DNA of 64,000 nt from Desmodus rotundus (Eukaryota > Chordata > Mammalia > Chiroptera > Phyllostomidae), in contig NC_071389.1 of NCBI RefSeq assembly GCF_022682495.2, positions 62,704,239-62,768,238 of the forward strand, written 5' to 3'. The notes below the pieces were generated by a model, which saw nothing but the letters and a program-made list of their open reading frames with translations, was not told where the DNA came from and searched no databases. The position numbers and the translations under genes were made by a program. Shown here in pieces: positions 35,814 through 49,300 of this stretch (within the stretch, counting starts at the first letter, position 1; every line of letters starts with the position of its first letter).

Positions 35814-36062
35814 AGCCCTTGCTGGTGTGGCTCAGTGAATTGAACGCAAGCCTGTGAACCAAAGGGTCTCTGGTTCGATTCCAAGTCAGGGCACATGCCT
35901 GGGCTGCGGGCCAAGTCAGGCCCTCGGTAGGGGTCATGTGAGAGACAGCCACACATTGATGTTTCTCGCTCTCTCTCCTTCTCTTCCCCTCTCTCTAAAA
36001 ATAAATAAATAAAATTTATTTTAAAAAATAAAAAAATAAAATTTATTTTAAAAAATAAAAAT
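35814..36062 (+). mobile_element. Ves SINE
   Basis: The head is GCCCTTGCTGGTGTGGCTCA with B box GGTTCGATTCC and a long AT-rich tail. The duplication AAAAATGTTA is at 35801-35810 and 36063-36072. Confidence 0.9.
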
Positions 36063-37138
36063 AAAAATGTTATATGTATAATAAATGCATACATTTAGTC
36101 ACTAAGAATTAAATATGTTATTTTTATACAAAAGCATACTTGGATCATCTGGACAACCACTTTGAGTATATCCTTTCTATTAAATGCTTCATTTTTGATG
36201 TGTAAATATTACACTTAAGCAATAAGTATTAACTATTAGCAGTAAGTACACATTTCATTTTTGTGAGCCAATGTCAAAGAAAAGTGGCAGACAAGTTGAA
36301 ATTTGTGCTTAGCACCATGTGAAGGCCAAGTAAAGCCATGAGGTGATTTCAAGCAATTTGAATACTACGGGAAAGTGGCAAACCTTTTTCAGTTTTTATC
36401 GGAGGTTTGGCAAACTTAAAAGAATCTATGCAGTAGCTGGCGGCCCATAATTCATGTTCTGAGAAACATTTCATTTCAGTAAAATAATGTAATGTTGTTC
36501 ATTTGAATTTTATTGAGCAATAGAGGTGTGATGAGGAAACCCAAAAAAGAGTTTGCTTAGCACAGTGAGATACAAGCTTTTATCTATTATCTCCAATATA
36601 AAATATTCAATAGTATCTATGTTTCTGCTAATGCTTTTGGTGCAAGCGGATTGTCTAAGGAAGAGCCAAGAAGTGTTGAGGTTATGTCAGGATCAATGAG
36701 GATGAAAATAATGAGCACCTTGTGGGATAATTGGGTATAAGATTTGTACCTAACAAGTGCTGACTGAATACACACAATAGCCAGGCCTCCCCTGGGCAGG
36801 CAGGTGATGGAGGGTGGCCTCGTATGGGCCAGCCCCAGGTTGGGCAATCATTTGTAAGAAGTAAATATCTTTCAGAGTCCAAGCCTCATGACACCTGTAA
36901 GTCCTTGCATAGAACCGGGTGTGGGTTTCCTGCCCTCTTAGCTAGCATCTGGCAAAGGTGAAGGCACGGCTGGTGATACTTTCAAATTAAATATTTAATG
37001 TACACAGAACTTAAGACTAAGATAGTTATTGTTCCTCGTATTGGAGACAAATGAAAAAGCGAAACAATTGGTCAAGGGACTAAAGTCCTATGATAAACCA
37101 CCTCTGATAACCTGGAGAAACACATGTCTCTATAGTCA

Positions 37139-37146
37139 TATAAATA
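37139..37146 (+). promoter_or_regulatory. CLCA1: CLCA1 TATA box
   Basis: TATAAATA followed by GGGG lies 63 bases before the CLCA1 start codon. A start site 25-30 bases downstream (about 37168-37176) would give a 5' UTR of roughly 35-40 bases. A TATA promoter fits a gene that is strongly induced in goblet cells. The motif is seen; its use is inferred. Confidence 0.65.
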
Positions 37147-37208
37147 GGGGTAACGGAAGATGCCACCAAAACCAAGATTTTCCAAAGAGACTAACCACGG
37201 GCACAGTA

Positions 37209-37370
37209 ATGGGGCCGTTTAAGAGTTCTGTTTTCATCTTGGTCCTTCACCTTCTGGAAGGGGCCCTGAGTAATTCACTCATTCAGCTGAATAACAATGG
37301 CTATGAAGGCATTGTTATTGCAATTGACCCTGATGTGCCAGAAGATGAAACACTCATTCAAGAAATAAAG
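37209..37370 (+). CDS. CLCA1: CLCA1 coding exon 1
   Basis: The exon has 54 codons and starts [18 protein letters not shown], a classic signal peptide with likely cleavage after about residue 21. It ends in phase 0 at AAG before a GTAAGG donor. Confidence 0.95.
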
Positions 37371-40300
37371 GTAAGGTTGAAATGGTAATTTTTCATGCTT
37401 TAAAAAGATTAAGCAAAAAATTAAGAATAATGTTGTGATAGGGTGAACATGAGCTCTGTAACCCCAGCTGTGTGGTATTGGCAAGTTGTTTTTATGTCTC
37501 AGCCTCAGTTTGTAAACCGGAAATAGGAACAGTCAACCATTAGGGTTCTTTTGGGGGATGAGATAGTAAACGCAATGTACTTAACTAAGAGTTCCATACA
37601 TTGTTGGTGCTTAATAAATGATGTCTACATTTATTGACTGTGGGTGATCCCACTTAAAATCATTCAGTTCTGTACTAAGGCAGAGCCAGGTATATTTGGT
37701 AGATGTTGTGAAATGCACAGAGAATAATTCCGTTGCCTGATTTTACCACTGGCTCATGTCAGATTCTCCTTTTTATTCTCCTAATTGTAACCCTCTTCTC
37801 TGTGATCCTAATATAGAAGCCCAGGATGCTAACCTCTAACTTAAGAGTAACCCTGACCCTTCAGTGGAAGGAAACCCTGTATTTTACTAGCCGCAAAGCA
37901 AGGGATCCTTTCAGGTTGCCGAGTGGCCTCACCTTACTTGTTACTTCTGTGAGGGAAGGACAAACTAGAGAAGACGACGCTTCCTGTCCTGGGCAGAGGT
38001 GTCTAACTGTTGTAAGGTGGAGATGTCAGGTACAACAGCAAATAGCTAAGAATAAGGGGGGAAAGCCTTACATTGACCACCCTGGAATTTGGCTGTAGCA
38101 CATCCAGTGGCAGCATTGTGTAATGAGGAAGAGCATTGGTGTGTAAAATGGGGCAATAACAAATACCTTCCTCATAGAATTGTGTGAGGATTAAGTTTGC
38201 CAATGCATGCACATAAGGGAAGCTTGGTGAAGGCTATATGGGAACTCTATCATTTGGGCATGTTTTTTATGTCTAAACTTATCTTAAAATATTTAAAAAA
38301 ACTTAAAAAGTGCGTGCATAGTGTCTGGTACCTAGCAAGAGCTCAATTAATGGTAGGCGTAATCATCCGTCACCAGTCCCCCTGTTACTCCTTCTCGATG
38401 GAAAGAGTTCATTCTTTTTAACCACGCCAAAGTTCGTGAAGGCGAGATCAAAAGTTAATGGTGTTGCCCTGGAGAGTGTGGCTCAGTTGGTTGGAGTGTC
38501 ATCTCTAAACTGAAAGGTCGAAGTGTCAATTCCGGGTCAAGTCACATGCAGGTTCAGCCCCAGTTGCAGGTTCGGTCCTGGTTGGGGCGCATAGGAGAGG
38601 CAACTGATCAATGTTTCTCTCTCACATCAATGTCTCTCCCTCTCTCTCTCTAGAATTAATAAGCATGTCCTCTGGTGAGGATAAAAAAAAAAGTTAATAG
38701 TGCAGGAGTCCCAGTGGTTGCCCCCAGTGTTCCTTGCTCTAAGCAGAACCAGGCCCAAAAAGATGGAGTTTGGAGAGCGAACCATCTCTATCACCAAGAG
38801 GAGTCCGGGGCTGGAGAACTGCGGTAGTTGCTGGGGGCTGGGTGGGAGTTTATCTGTTTCACCCAAAGACTGTCATTTATTACTGCCATTGGTGAAAGGG
38901 AAATTCATTCCTTTTGCAATCTGTCAATAATCAGATACCTTGGGTAAGCTTTTGATTGCCTCTAACCTTAGAAATGGCATCAGCAAAAATGAAAGTGCTA
39001 CCTGGAGCAACAGACAAGGAAAGTGTGGTGCGGGCAGGAGAATGTAGCCAATACGTTTCTGTCTCTGGTTGGAGAGAGGGGAACCTGCCAGAAGAACTAA
39101 ATTCCTGATCTCTAATGGCAACACTCATTCATATTTACATGGTGCTTTCGAGTTTTCAGAGTGCTTTTACCTAACTCTTTGGGAGGTTTCCTCCTGAGAA
39201 ATGTCCTTCTTACTACTATTATTAAATTGGCTTCTATGAGTCCTAAATGCATTGGGTGTGAGATAAGTTGGTTCTCACACATTGTAAAGTCTATGACTAT
39301 CTAACCACTATGCTGTACAGATGAAACTACTGCAAAATAATATTGAATGTAAACTGTAACTGAAAAAGAAAACAAAATAAAAGAGTTAAGGGTAATAGTG
39401 TGTGCAGAGTACCTAACTAAGTAGTTAATAAACATGAGTTCCTCCTTACTGATGTTCTGGACCTGCAGAGTTAAGGACCTTTACTGTGGGCTTCTCTGCC
39501 TTTCCTGGCCATCCCTCACTCCATTTTCTGAGGAGAGACTCCCCCGCTGGTGCCCTTGCGGGGACAGAAGCCTTTACATCAGCTCTTAAATACTTGCTTC
39601 TGTTCAGGGCATTATGCTAAGTGAAATAAGCCAGTCAGAGAAAGATAAATACGAAATGACTTCACTTCTGTGTGGAATCTAATGAACAAAGTAAGCAACA
39701 AAATAGAAAAAGACTCGTAGATACAGAGAACAGACTGAGAGCTGTCAGAGGGGAGGGGGCTGAGAAGCTGGGTGATGTAGGTGAAGGGATTAAGAGAAAA
39801 AAAACCTCATAGACATGGACAACAGTATGGTGATTACCAGAGGTAAGGGAGGTGGGGGTAGAACTGTACGCTTGAAACTTACATAATTCTATTGACCAAT
39901 ATCACCACAATACATTCAATTAAAAGAATAGTAGCTTCTGCATGACGGTCCCCAATGCTTCTCTACCTACAAGTTGCATTCGCTGCACCTGCCATGTCAC
40001 TATGTTGTAGAAACAGAGAGAACACACTCCATAAAGTGAGGAAGTGAGAGTAAGGATGAAGTTCTCTCTCTCTCTCTCTATCAGACACAGACACGTATAC
40101 ACAAAAAAGATACACAGTGGGAGCAGTGTATCTTGGAGGCCTCCTCAACGCCTGCAAGTCTAAGAACCTCCTGTCTTGGCACTTCCGGACAGTTTGCCAC
40201 TCATCACAGCCGTTTCATTCATTCATGCATTCATGCATTCATTTGTCAATTCATCCAACAAATATTTACAAAGCATCTATGTGATGCCAGCAACCAGAAA

Positions 40301-43300
40301 TCTAGTGGTGAACTACATACCATCCCATCATTAAGGAATTTCCAGCTGATCCTATAAGCTGTCATCCTTGACCTCTCCAGGCCTCAAAAATTTAAATGTC
40401 TATTTGGATATGAGGTTGCCTTCTCAAAATCGGGAACAGGTGCAAAAGCAAAGATCCCCTATTAATGTTTCTGTTAAGACATGGAAGACAAGAGCATTTC
40501 ATGCCAGTTATTTTTCTTCCTGGGAGACACTGAAAATTCATTTCAGTAGCCAAACTGTATTATACTATTCTAACATAGAAAGCTTTATACCTGCTTTTTA
40601 ACTTTCCTGGTGATCTTGATTCAGTGTTTTTACTTTAAAAATACAACAATGTTAAATCATCCAGTGGTTGGAAGAAAGAGATGCAAATCATCATTAAGAA
40701 CTTTTTTTAAAACTAGCAAGGCAACTACTATTACTATTTGAAAGGAGGGAACCTGCAGTTCAGAGAGACCAAGTAAATTCCCCAAGTTTATCCCATTAGG
40801 AAGAGGCAGAGAGGGATTCACCCCTGCATCAACACGCAAGTACTGCTTCCCCACGTAAAGATGAACCGGCTCTGCTCCTCAGGCCAACCCCACTAGGCAC
40901 TGGAGTCTAGGCACTCTGTCTGCTCCCGGGAGAAATTCCCTCCTGCAATGGTCCCTTTTTTCTCTTGCAATATCAGAGATTTTGTTTTCCCATCAGCATG
41001 TGCATAGGCTATAAGAGATCCCATTTAAAATAACACACACACACACAAAACAAAATTCCCTTGCCCTGAAAAGCCCCTTCCGCTACGACATCCTGTCTCC
41101 ATCCCCTTGAATTTACAGAAAAACTTGTTGAGCTGTTGTCTATATTCACTGCCTCTACTTCCTCACCTCCCACTCTCCTGAGTTCACTCATATGGAGCTG
41201 TTGGATCACCCAAGTTGCCAAATACTATGGTCAGTTCTTATACTTACCTTTCTTTTTTTAAAATTAAATTTATTGGGATGACACTGGTTAATAAGATCAT
41301 CTAGGTTTCAAGTGTACATTTTTCTATGATACTTCATCTGTATGTTGCATTGTGCGCCCACCACCCAAAGTCAAATCATCTTCCATCACCATATATTTGG
41401 CTCCCTTCACCCTTCCTTCCCCACTTCCTTCTTTCTGGTAACCACCATATTGTTATCTGTGTCTATGAGTTTTTGTTTGTTTTTCATTTCTTGGTTGCTC
41501 AGCATTTGACATTGATGATCACTCTCTTCTTGAAACACCTCACTCCATGCTTTCTGATTTCCTCCCCGTGCACCAGCTGCTCCTTCTGAGTCTCCTTGGC
41601 TGACTCCTCCTGTTCTTGCCACTGAATGCTGGTGGCTCCCAGGTCTCAATCTTTTCCTTGGTCTACACTTAATTTTTTTTAAGATTTTATTTATTTTTAG
41701 AGAAAGGGAAAGGGAGGGAGAAAGAAAGGGAGAGGAACATCCATGTGCCAGAGAAATATTGAATAGGTGCCTCTCACACAGGGGGCCTGGCCTGCCACCC
41801 AGGCATGTGCCCTGACTGGGAATCTAACCTACAACCTTTTAGTTTGCAGGTTGATGCCCAACCCACTGAGCCACACCTGTCAGAGCTATACTCACTTTTT
41901 AGGGCAGTTTTTTAGTCTTAACAGACTTAATGCCCCTTTTAACAATAAATATCTTATAATGCCCTTTCTACTATTTTTATAATGCATCTCAGGAGCATTT
42001 ATAATTTAACCCTACAGCTCTTTCATTTTAGAGAAATAAGGTTGAGTGTGTTTTGAAAATAAATTATATAACTTTGCCACTTCCTTATACTTTACACTTA
42101 GTATTACACTAAAAATAATTACTTACTATCATAACACTTAGCTCCAAAATTACCGCAGTCATATTCATTTTAATTTGATTTTTCTCTCCAGTATTAGTTG
42201 GTGTGAAACCTTGATACTTACACTCTCTAATTCTCAGGTTCTTCCTTAAAGGTTTATTGATCCTCAAAGGATCAGATATGATGATACCAATAAATAACAT
42301 TTCATAAGCATTTGTGCTAAGTAAGCATGCTTCCAAGTGTTTTCTTGACTTCATTTGATTCTCATCTTAGGAGCTAGTCCCCATATTATTTTCCACTTTA
42401 TAAATGGGATGACTAAGGGTCAGGAGGCCTCAGGGAAACTGCCAGGTAACCCACAATAAGTGCTGGAGCCAGGATTAGTGTCAGACTCTGAAGTCTGCAT
42501 TGTCCATCATTACACTGTGACACAGACCATGTGGTAAGTGCTCAAAAAAGGTTAGCTACTATTATTTTTAAAATTGTTTATTTATTTATTTTAGAGAGGG
42601 GAAGGGAATGAGAAAGAGAGGAAGAGAAACATCAATGTGTGGTTGCCTCTTGCATTCCCCCTACTGGGGACCTGGCCCACAACCCAGGCATGTGCTCTAG
42701 ACTGGGAGTCGAACTGGCGACCCTTTGATTTGCAGTACGGCACTCAATCCACTGAACCACACCAGCCAGGGCTATTTAGAAAAGGTATTTCTACATCTCC
42801 ATTCCGAATTTTATAAGTGACCGGTCTTTACTAACTAGTTTTTTTCTAATGTGAAATACAGATATAAATTTAAATGACTGGTAATGTATTCTAGTCATAA
42901 TTGTGCTTGCTATTTATGTTTTCTTTTCCCCCAGGACATGGTGACACAGGCGTCTCCATATCTGTTTGAAGCTACAGGGAAAAGATTCTATTTCAAAAGT
43001 GTTACCATTTTGATTCCTGAAAAATGGAAGACAAAACCGGAGTATGCGAGACCAAAACTCGAGACCTATAAAAACGTGAGAATATCAAACACTGTTTTCA
43101 AATTCAATCTCCTTCTCTGATTTAGATAGTTTTCATCAGAGTATTCTAGAACTAAATGAAATTGTTTCAAAATAATCCAGTGTGAATAAGATCAATTCAT
43201 TTGCTGAAATTTTGTAATGATAAAATCTTTTTCTTAAATTGCAGGCTGATGTTCTAGTTGTTAAACCTAATCCTCCAGGTAACGATGAACCCTATACTGA

Positions 43301-46300
43301 GCAGATGGGAAACTGTGGCGACAAGGGGGAAAGGATTTATTTCACTCCTGATTTCATAGTAGGAAAAAAGTTGCCTCAATATGGACCACAAGGTATGGGT
43401 AGACATGGAACATTCTGCTGTGTTTCTAATCACTTAATAATTTTATATTCAAAGTAGATCAAAATAGCATCATCTTTCTGAATAAGGAAGGACCTATAAA
43501 CCAAATAAACTGATAGCATACATTTTCACTTAAAATAGGGTTCAGAATAGTACATTCTCGGTTAGAAATTTAATTTTTCATATTCTGTGTAAATGTGTAA
43601 GTATACTGTTTTTCATTTTTTTTTAATTATTAGTATCATAAAATAGCTGTAATATAGTTTGTTGAAGTACTATTAGGTTTCTATGGATCTGTTAAAGGGA
43701 CTGCTGAAGAAATTAAACGCCCTGCCTGCAATTCATATAGTAGCCACCAGATGGTGCAGTCATAGTGTTCTCAGACCTTTCCACGCAAATTGTTAATGGG
43801 GATTGTTAACACAGAGATTCTGATTTAGAATCTGCATTTTTAACAAGCTCCTAACTGATGCTGGTGATGCTACTTGACTATCCCAGGTGATACTACTTGA
43901 ATATGGACCACACTTTGAGTAGCAAAATGAATTTCCTTGCAGTTCAGATCTCAAAAAATAGTAACTAAAGAAAAAAATCTAATTTTCTTTCACAAAAGAA
44001 ATTCTTTGCCCTGGCTGGTATAGCTCAGTGGATTGAGTGCCAGCCTGCAAACTAAAGGGTCGCTGGTTGATTCCCAGTCCAGAGCACATGCCTGGGTTGA
44101 GGGCCAGGTCCTCAGTGGAGGGTGTGTGAGAGGCAACCACACATTGATGTCTCTCTCCCTCTCTCTTTCTCTCCCTTCCTCTCTCTCTAAAAATAAAAGA
44201 AATAAAGTCTTTTAAAAAAATAATAAAGAAACTCTTTATCATTCCTATATGAGCTATACAGAACAGTCTTCAGAGAAAATATTAAAAGAAGAAATGGAGT
44301 ATATATAATATGTATTTTCTAAGTATAATGAAATGTAATTAGTACCAGCTAATTGGGTTAATAACTAGTATAAGGTATCTCTATTATCTTGAAGATATTA
44401 AAACCAGCTGGGTTTTTTCACTTAAACAAAGGAGCCTTGGCACCTGCACGCCCTACCCCACCTTCCCTGGAGCAGTTACAGACTTTATCAGAATAAAGGG
44501 CCAGACAGAGCTCTTTGTGCTTCTACAACACCCTGATTCTCCTCCATAACAGGAACAGAAAATGCCCGACGTGTGGCTCAATAAATATGTGTTGGATTGA
44601 TTTACCCAACTGCCCCATCTCACTCCTGAGCCCACTCCAGCCATCCGAGTCACCACATGTGACATCATTCCTTTACGATGCCTCCTTTCTGTGCTGTGGC
44701 TCCCCTTCTGCTCCCTCACAATCTCCCCTTCCCTTTCAGAGGCCATCTGTTGTTCCCCGGCACCTACAGAATGAAGTCCAGACCCTCTGTGTGAGACACT
44801 GGTGTCTCCTCAGTTGTACCCCTCGCCTAACCCTCCAAATTCAGCCCATCTGAGCTGTACATAAGTCACTAATTCATCTGAATTGAACAAATAGTCACTG
44901 AGTGCCTATGAAGGTCTAGGCACTATGTGCCCAGACATGACAACGAAGAAGTCGTGGTGCCTGTCCTCATGGAGACAAGTGTTTGGTGTGGGAGACTGGC
45001 GAGTAAGCAGCCATTACAATATAACATAAGTGCCTCAATAGAATGTAACGGAATCGTAAAGGAGGGTTACCTGGCCTAGTCTGGGGATGTTGGAGAAGGC
45101 TTCTAGGTGGATACAAGCTTGATTTTGAAAGAAGAGAAGCAATGACCCAGTCAGAGATAGGGAAGGAGTATCCCAAACACAGGAAAAACACACAAAAAGG
45201 ACAAGAGATGAGAAAGACCCTGGTGTGGTTCTGGAAAGTAAAAGGAGTTCAGAAATTCACTGTGATTATAGTTTTGGAAGTAGGTGGAGAACAGCAAGAA
45301 ACGTGGCTGCGGAGAGAAGCAGGGCCTGGACCATCAGGGATCTTGCACACCACATTCAGGGGCTGGACTGGACCCTGCATACCACAGGGCAGCCATTGAA
45401 GACTGGAGACATGGAGGGCAGCATGGATTGCAGTGAATCAGGAGTACGTGGCAATAAGACTGGAAAGATGAGAATTGCGCAGAGGTGGAATAGGCAGGCC
45501 ATGAGGTTTAATCAGTTATGAGCCACTGGGGATGCTGCCCCGGCTGCCCTATCACTGTCCCCAGCTCCCACAGCAGCAGACACCGACCTCCGAGTCACTG
45601 CACTTGCAACACTAGGGGTTTTAATTATCTGTGTGGGTCATCCCCTGGACCGTATGCCACAGGAAGACAGGGCACTTGTTTCACCTCTGTATAAATCACT
45701 TCCTGCCACGTGCTATGTGCCTAGTTAGCACTAGCAAGCCAAAATAAGTAGTTACATTTTTCAGAAATGTTCAGTTGGCATATTAGATTTATCTTTCTAA
45801 AAAAATCAAAGCTTTACAAAATTAACATAGTGAAGCAAAATACAAGTTCAGAAGAATTACTTTCTCCCAGTGTGAGAAGGTAATTTTACCATTTTTACTC
45901 TAACCAAGTGCTAATATGTTTTCTCACAGGAAGGGTCTTTGTCCATGAATGGGCTCATCTACGATGGGGAGTATTTAATGAGTACAATAATGACCAGAAA
46001 TTCTACTTATCTCAGGGAAAAAAGGAAGCAGTAAGGTATGGATATTTTGACCTCACTTTCCCAAACTATTTTAAATCACCACCGATTTTTTTCTTGGTCA
46101 CTTTTTAAATGTCAGTCTTTTGCCTTGTTCTCTTTCATGCTCTCTTAATGCCTCCTGTTTCCGATTTCCACAAAACTACCACTTTTGCTCAGCTTACAGG
46201 CGCTTCAATTAGACAAATTCTCTACTTTGCAGCTACAAATCATTTGCCTCTTCTCGTGTGTGTGTGTGTGTGTGTGTGCAACCTCTGAGACCTACAGGTG

Positions 46301-49300
46301 CTATGTTCAGTGACTCCATCTTCCTGTATCAGAATCAGTAAGATAAACAAACTAATGAGGCTTTTCTAATGCCTTGAGGGCAAAATGTGTGGACTTTGTC
46401 AGTATGAATGGGTCTCAGAGGGATTGTGGAATTTACCTGAAAGACCCTCTGAATATTAAAACAAAACAGAAAACTTCTCCCAATTTGAATTAAATTCTGT
46501 GTGATGTCAGTAGGAAGCAAACTGAACACTTGGAAATCACTCAGGCTGTCATAGTTTTATGGGTGAGTTCTTGCAACCAACAGTTTCAGTGACTATAAAC
46601 TGCTTGAGTATAAACACAAAAGATAGGGAACTTCCCAATTCATTTTAAAGGGCTAGCACAATTCAGATACTAAAACCTGACAGATGGCATGAAGAAGAGT
46701 TCTGTAGATACAGCTTTCTAAAAAGATTTTAAATAAAAGGACAGCAAGTTACATCTGGCCGAATTAAGGGAATAACAAACACACTAATGTCAAGTAAGAC
46801 ATCTTCCAGAAATCCCAAAAGGCTGTGATGGTAGGTAAGTAATTCATGGAGTATATTGAGTCAAGAAGAAAAGTAGATAATTATTCCAATAGATTTGCAA
46901 AAGGAACTTGAAAATCTTGTACACTTATGCCTGAGTTAGAAAACAAGAACCTTTTATAGGTGAGATCATAGGGTATTTGTCTTTCACTGCCTGGCTTATT
47001 TCACTTAGCATAATATTCTCCAGTTCCATCCGTGCATTGCAAAGGGTAGAAGTTCTCCTGCGTATTATTACTCCATTGTGTAAATGTACCACAGTTTTTG
47101 ATCCTTTCATTTACTGATGGGCACTTAGGCTGTTTCCATCACTTGGTTCTTGTAAATTGTGCTGCTATGAACATTGGCGTGCATAGGTTCTTTTGAATTG
47201 GTGATTTGGGATTTAATTTTTAAAAATTAAAAGAAAAGAAAACCTGTTTTTAAAGACTAGGAGTTGGTACAACACCCCTCTCCACTTCTGCTTCCAGGTC
47301 TGCTTGCCTGATGGCCCTTTAAGACGTGCTCAGTTTTGGCTTGATTACTCTTTATTTGATGCTTATCTCCAAGGGGAGCTGCACTGGGCCTAGAGCTCAG
47401 CCTTGGCTTCCCATCCCTCCCACAGCGACATTACTGCTCTCCACTTTTCCCTTTCTCACTACATTCAAACTCTGTCAACTTGGACCACTTCCATTATATT
47501 CCGCTCATTGTTGTATCAGACACAAATACACACTAAATGCCTCCCAGAGCCATGCAGACATAGTGTACCAGACCCTTTAGCTGTTCCCTCTGCTCTATAT
47601 AGTCCACAAGCCAGGGTCCCTTCCCTGATCTGATCATATGTTGGATTGACCTGTCAAATCTCAACCAATGGATGCCATTCCACACCTGGCATTTACCTTT
47701 CCCACTTCCCTTTTCCAAGCTTCTGTATAGCTGGACACTGCATATTCCCTCAAGAGAAAAGCTGATTAATACACATTCCTTTCTAGAGATATTCTAGAAA
47801 TATCTGCATATACAGCAAGTTCTTCCTTCCACAGATAACATTAGCAAATGTGACTAATTACCATATCCTCTTAAAAAGAAGTTTTATTATAACATATTCA
47901 TAATTTACTAATTATCTTCCAATTAAAATTTTTTGAAGGTCTAGATACAATCAAATAATGATAGTATTGCCCACAATACAAGGTTATTTCCTTAACGTGA
48001 TACAGAACCTTAATTGAAAACCAAGAGCCTACATCATATTTAATAGGAAAATACTAGATACATTACCAGGAGTAACATAAGGATGGCCACTATTAGCACA
48101 GTTATCCAACCTTGTTTAGAACGGGGTAGCCAATGCTGCCTGGCTTGAAACATGAAACTGGGCAGGTTAAAAAAAGAAGAGGCAACTAGAAAGGAAGAGA
48201 AAAAAAATTGCTTTTATTCAGATGATATGTGATCCACTTTAAAAACTCAAGGGAGCCCTGGCTGGTGTGGCTCAGTGGATTGAGTGCCAGCCTGCACAAG
48301 CAAACAGTCGCCGGTTTGATTCCCAGTTGCAGGCCAGGTCCCTGGTGGGGGGCACCCGAGTGGCAACCACACGTTGTTTCTCTCCCTTTCTTTCTCCTTC
48401 CCTTTCCTCTGTCTAAAAATAAATAAGTAAAACCTTAAAAAAAAACTCCAAGAGAATAAATAGGAATTAAAATTGACAGGAGAAGTCAATAAGGTGACCA
48501 GATACAAAATGAATATTCAAATTGCCTTACCAAATATTAACAATAACTAGTTTAACAATATAATGGCAAGAATACTCCATTCAAGAAAGCAATTAAAAGT
48601 ATAATGAAGTGTAAAACCTTCAGAAAAATGGATGTCATATTTGAAGGAAACTATAAAATCCTTCTAAAGGATTTAAAAGAAAATCAATATAAACTGAGCA
48701 ATTTTCAATTCATGAAAGATTTCAATTCAACCCAAATATATATATTTTTCATAAAACTCCAGTCAAAAGTACATTCATTTTTACCTCACTTTTTAAATTT
48801 CAGAATTAATTGAATAGATAGTAGCTATGAATATTTTTGAAAAAGAATAGTAATAAAATTTTACTTACTGAATTTTAAATATACGCAATGTATCTATATT
48901 AATTAAAACAATGTCAACTGACAGACACATATATAATAATTTACTATTTATATAATCACTTACTATTTAATACAGCTAGAATTACAGATTCATGAAGAAA
49001 AAAGGATTTCTTAAGATATCAAGATAATTTTTAGCTCTGTGGGGAAAAATATTAACAGATATTCTTCCAGTTGGATAGACTCATTAAATATAAAAATCAA
49101 AATCATAATGACAACTAGAAGAATATTAATAAGAATCACATTCCTATATGGAGGCCTTTCTATGCATTCAAGAATTGTAAAAAGATATAACTAAAATAAT
49201 AATAAAAATTTGGCTATAGATTAATTTAATATTCTGTTGCATACAAATCAAATATAAACTAAATAAAAAGGGAAAAAATAGAAAAATTTATTTGCAAAAA

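Larger units (their letters stand above)
15371..37138. other. CLCA2-CLCA1 intergenic region
   Basis: There is no host gene here. 15371-17550 is mostly unique sequence with one MIR. 17.6-34.4 kb is dominated by LINE-1. 34380-35750 is an unclassified block, and 36075-37138 is unique sequence leading to the CLCA1 promoter. Confidence 0.75.
37371..42934 (+). other. CLCA1 intron 1
   Basis: The intron is 5.6 kb. It contains MIRs at 37430-37620 and 38100-38350, Ves SINEs at 38460, 41677 and 42569, and L1 3' fragments at 39606 and 41262. Nothing recognised lies in 38700-39600 or 40370-41250. Confidence 0.8.
43393..45929 (+). other. CLCA1 intron 3
   Basis: The intron holds a hAT-like fragment (43785-43925), a Ves SINE (44008-44224), L2-like sequence around 44440-44860 and 45600-45740, and an unclassified ancient repeat at 44880-45500. 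Confidence 0.75.

Noticed and set aside
37029..37208. In-frame 60-codon extension upstream of the CLCA1 ATG
   Set aside because: The TATA box lies inside it and the signal peptide begins at 37209, so the open frame upstream is chance.
44515..44853. 112-codon open frame in CLCA1 intron 3
   Set aside because: It overlaps L2-like antisense sequence and has no splice context or family resemblance.
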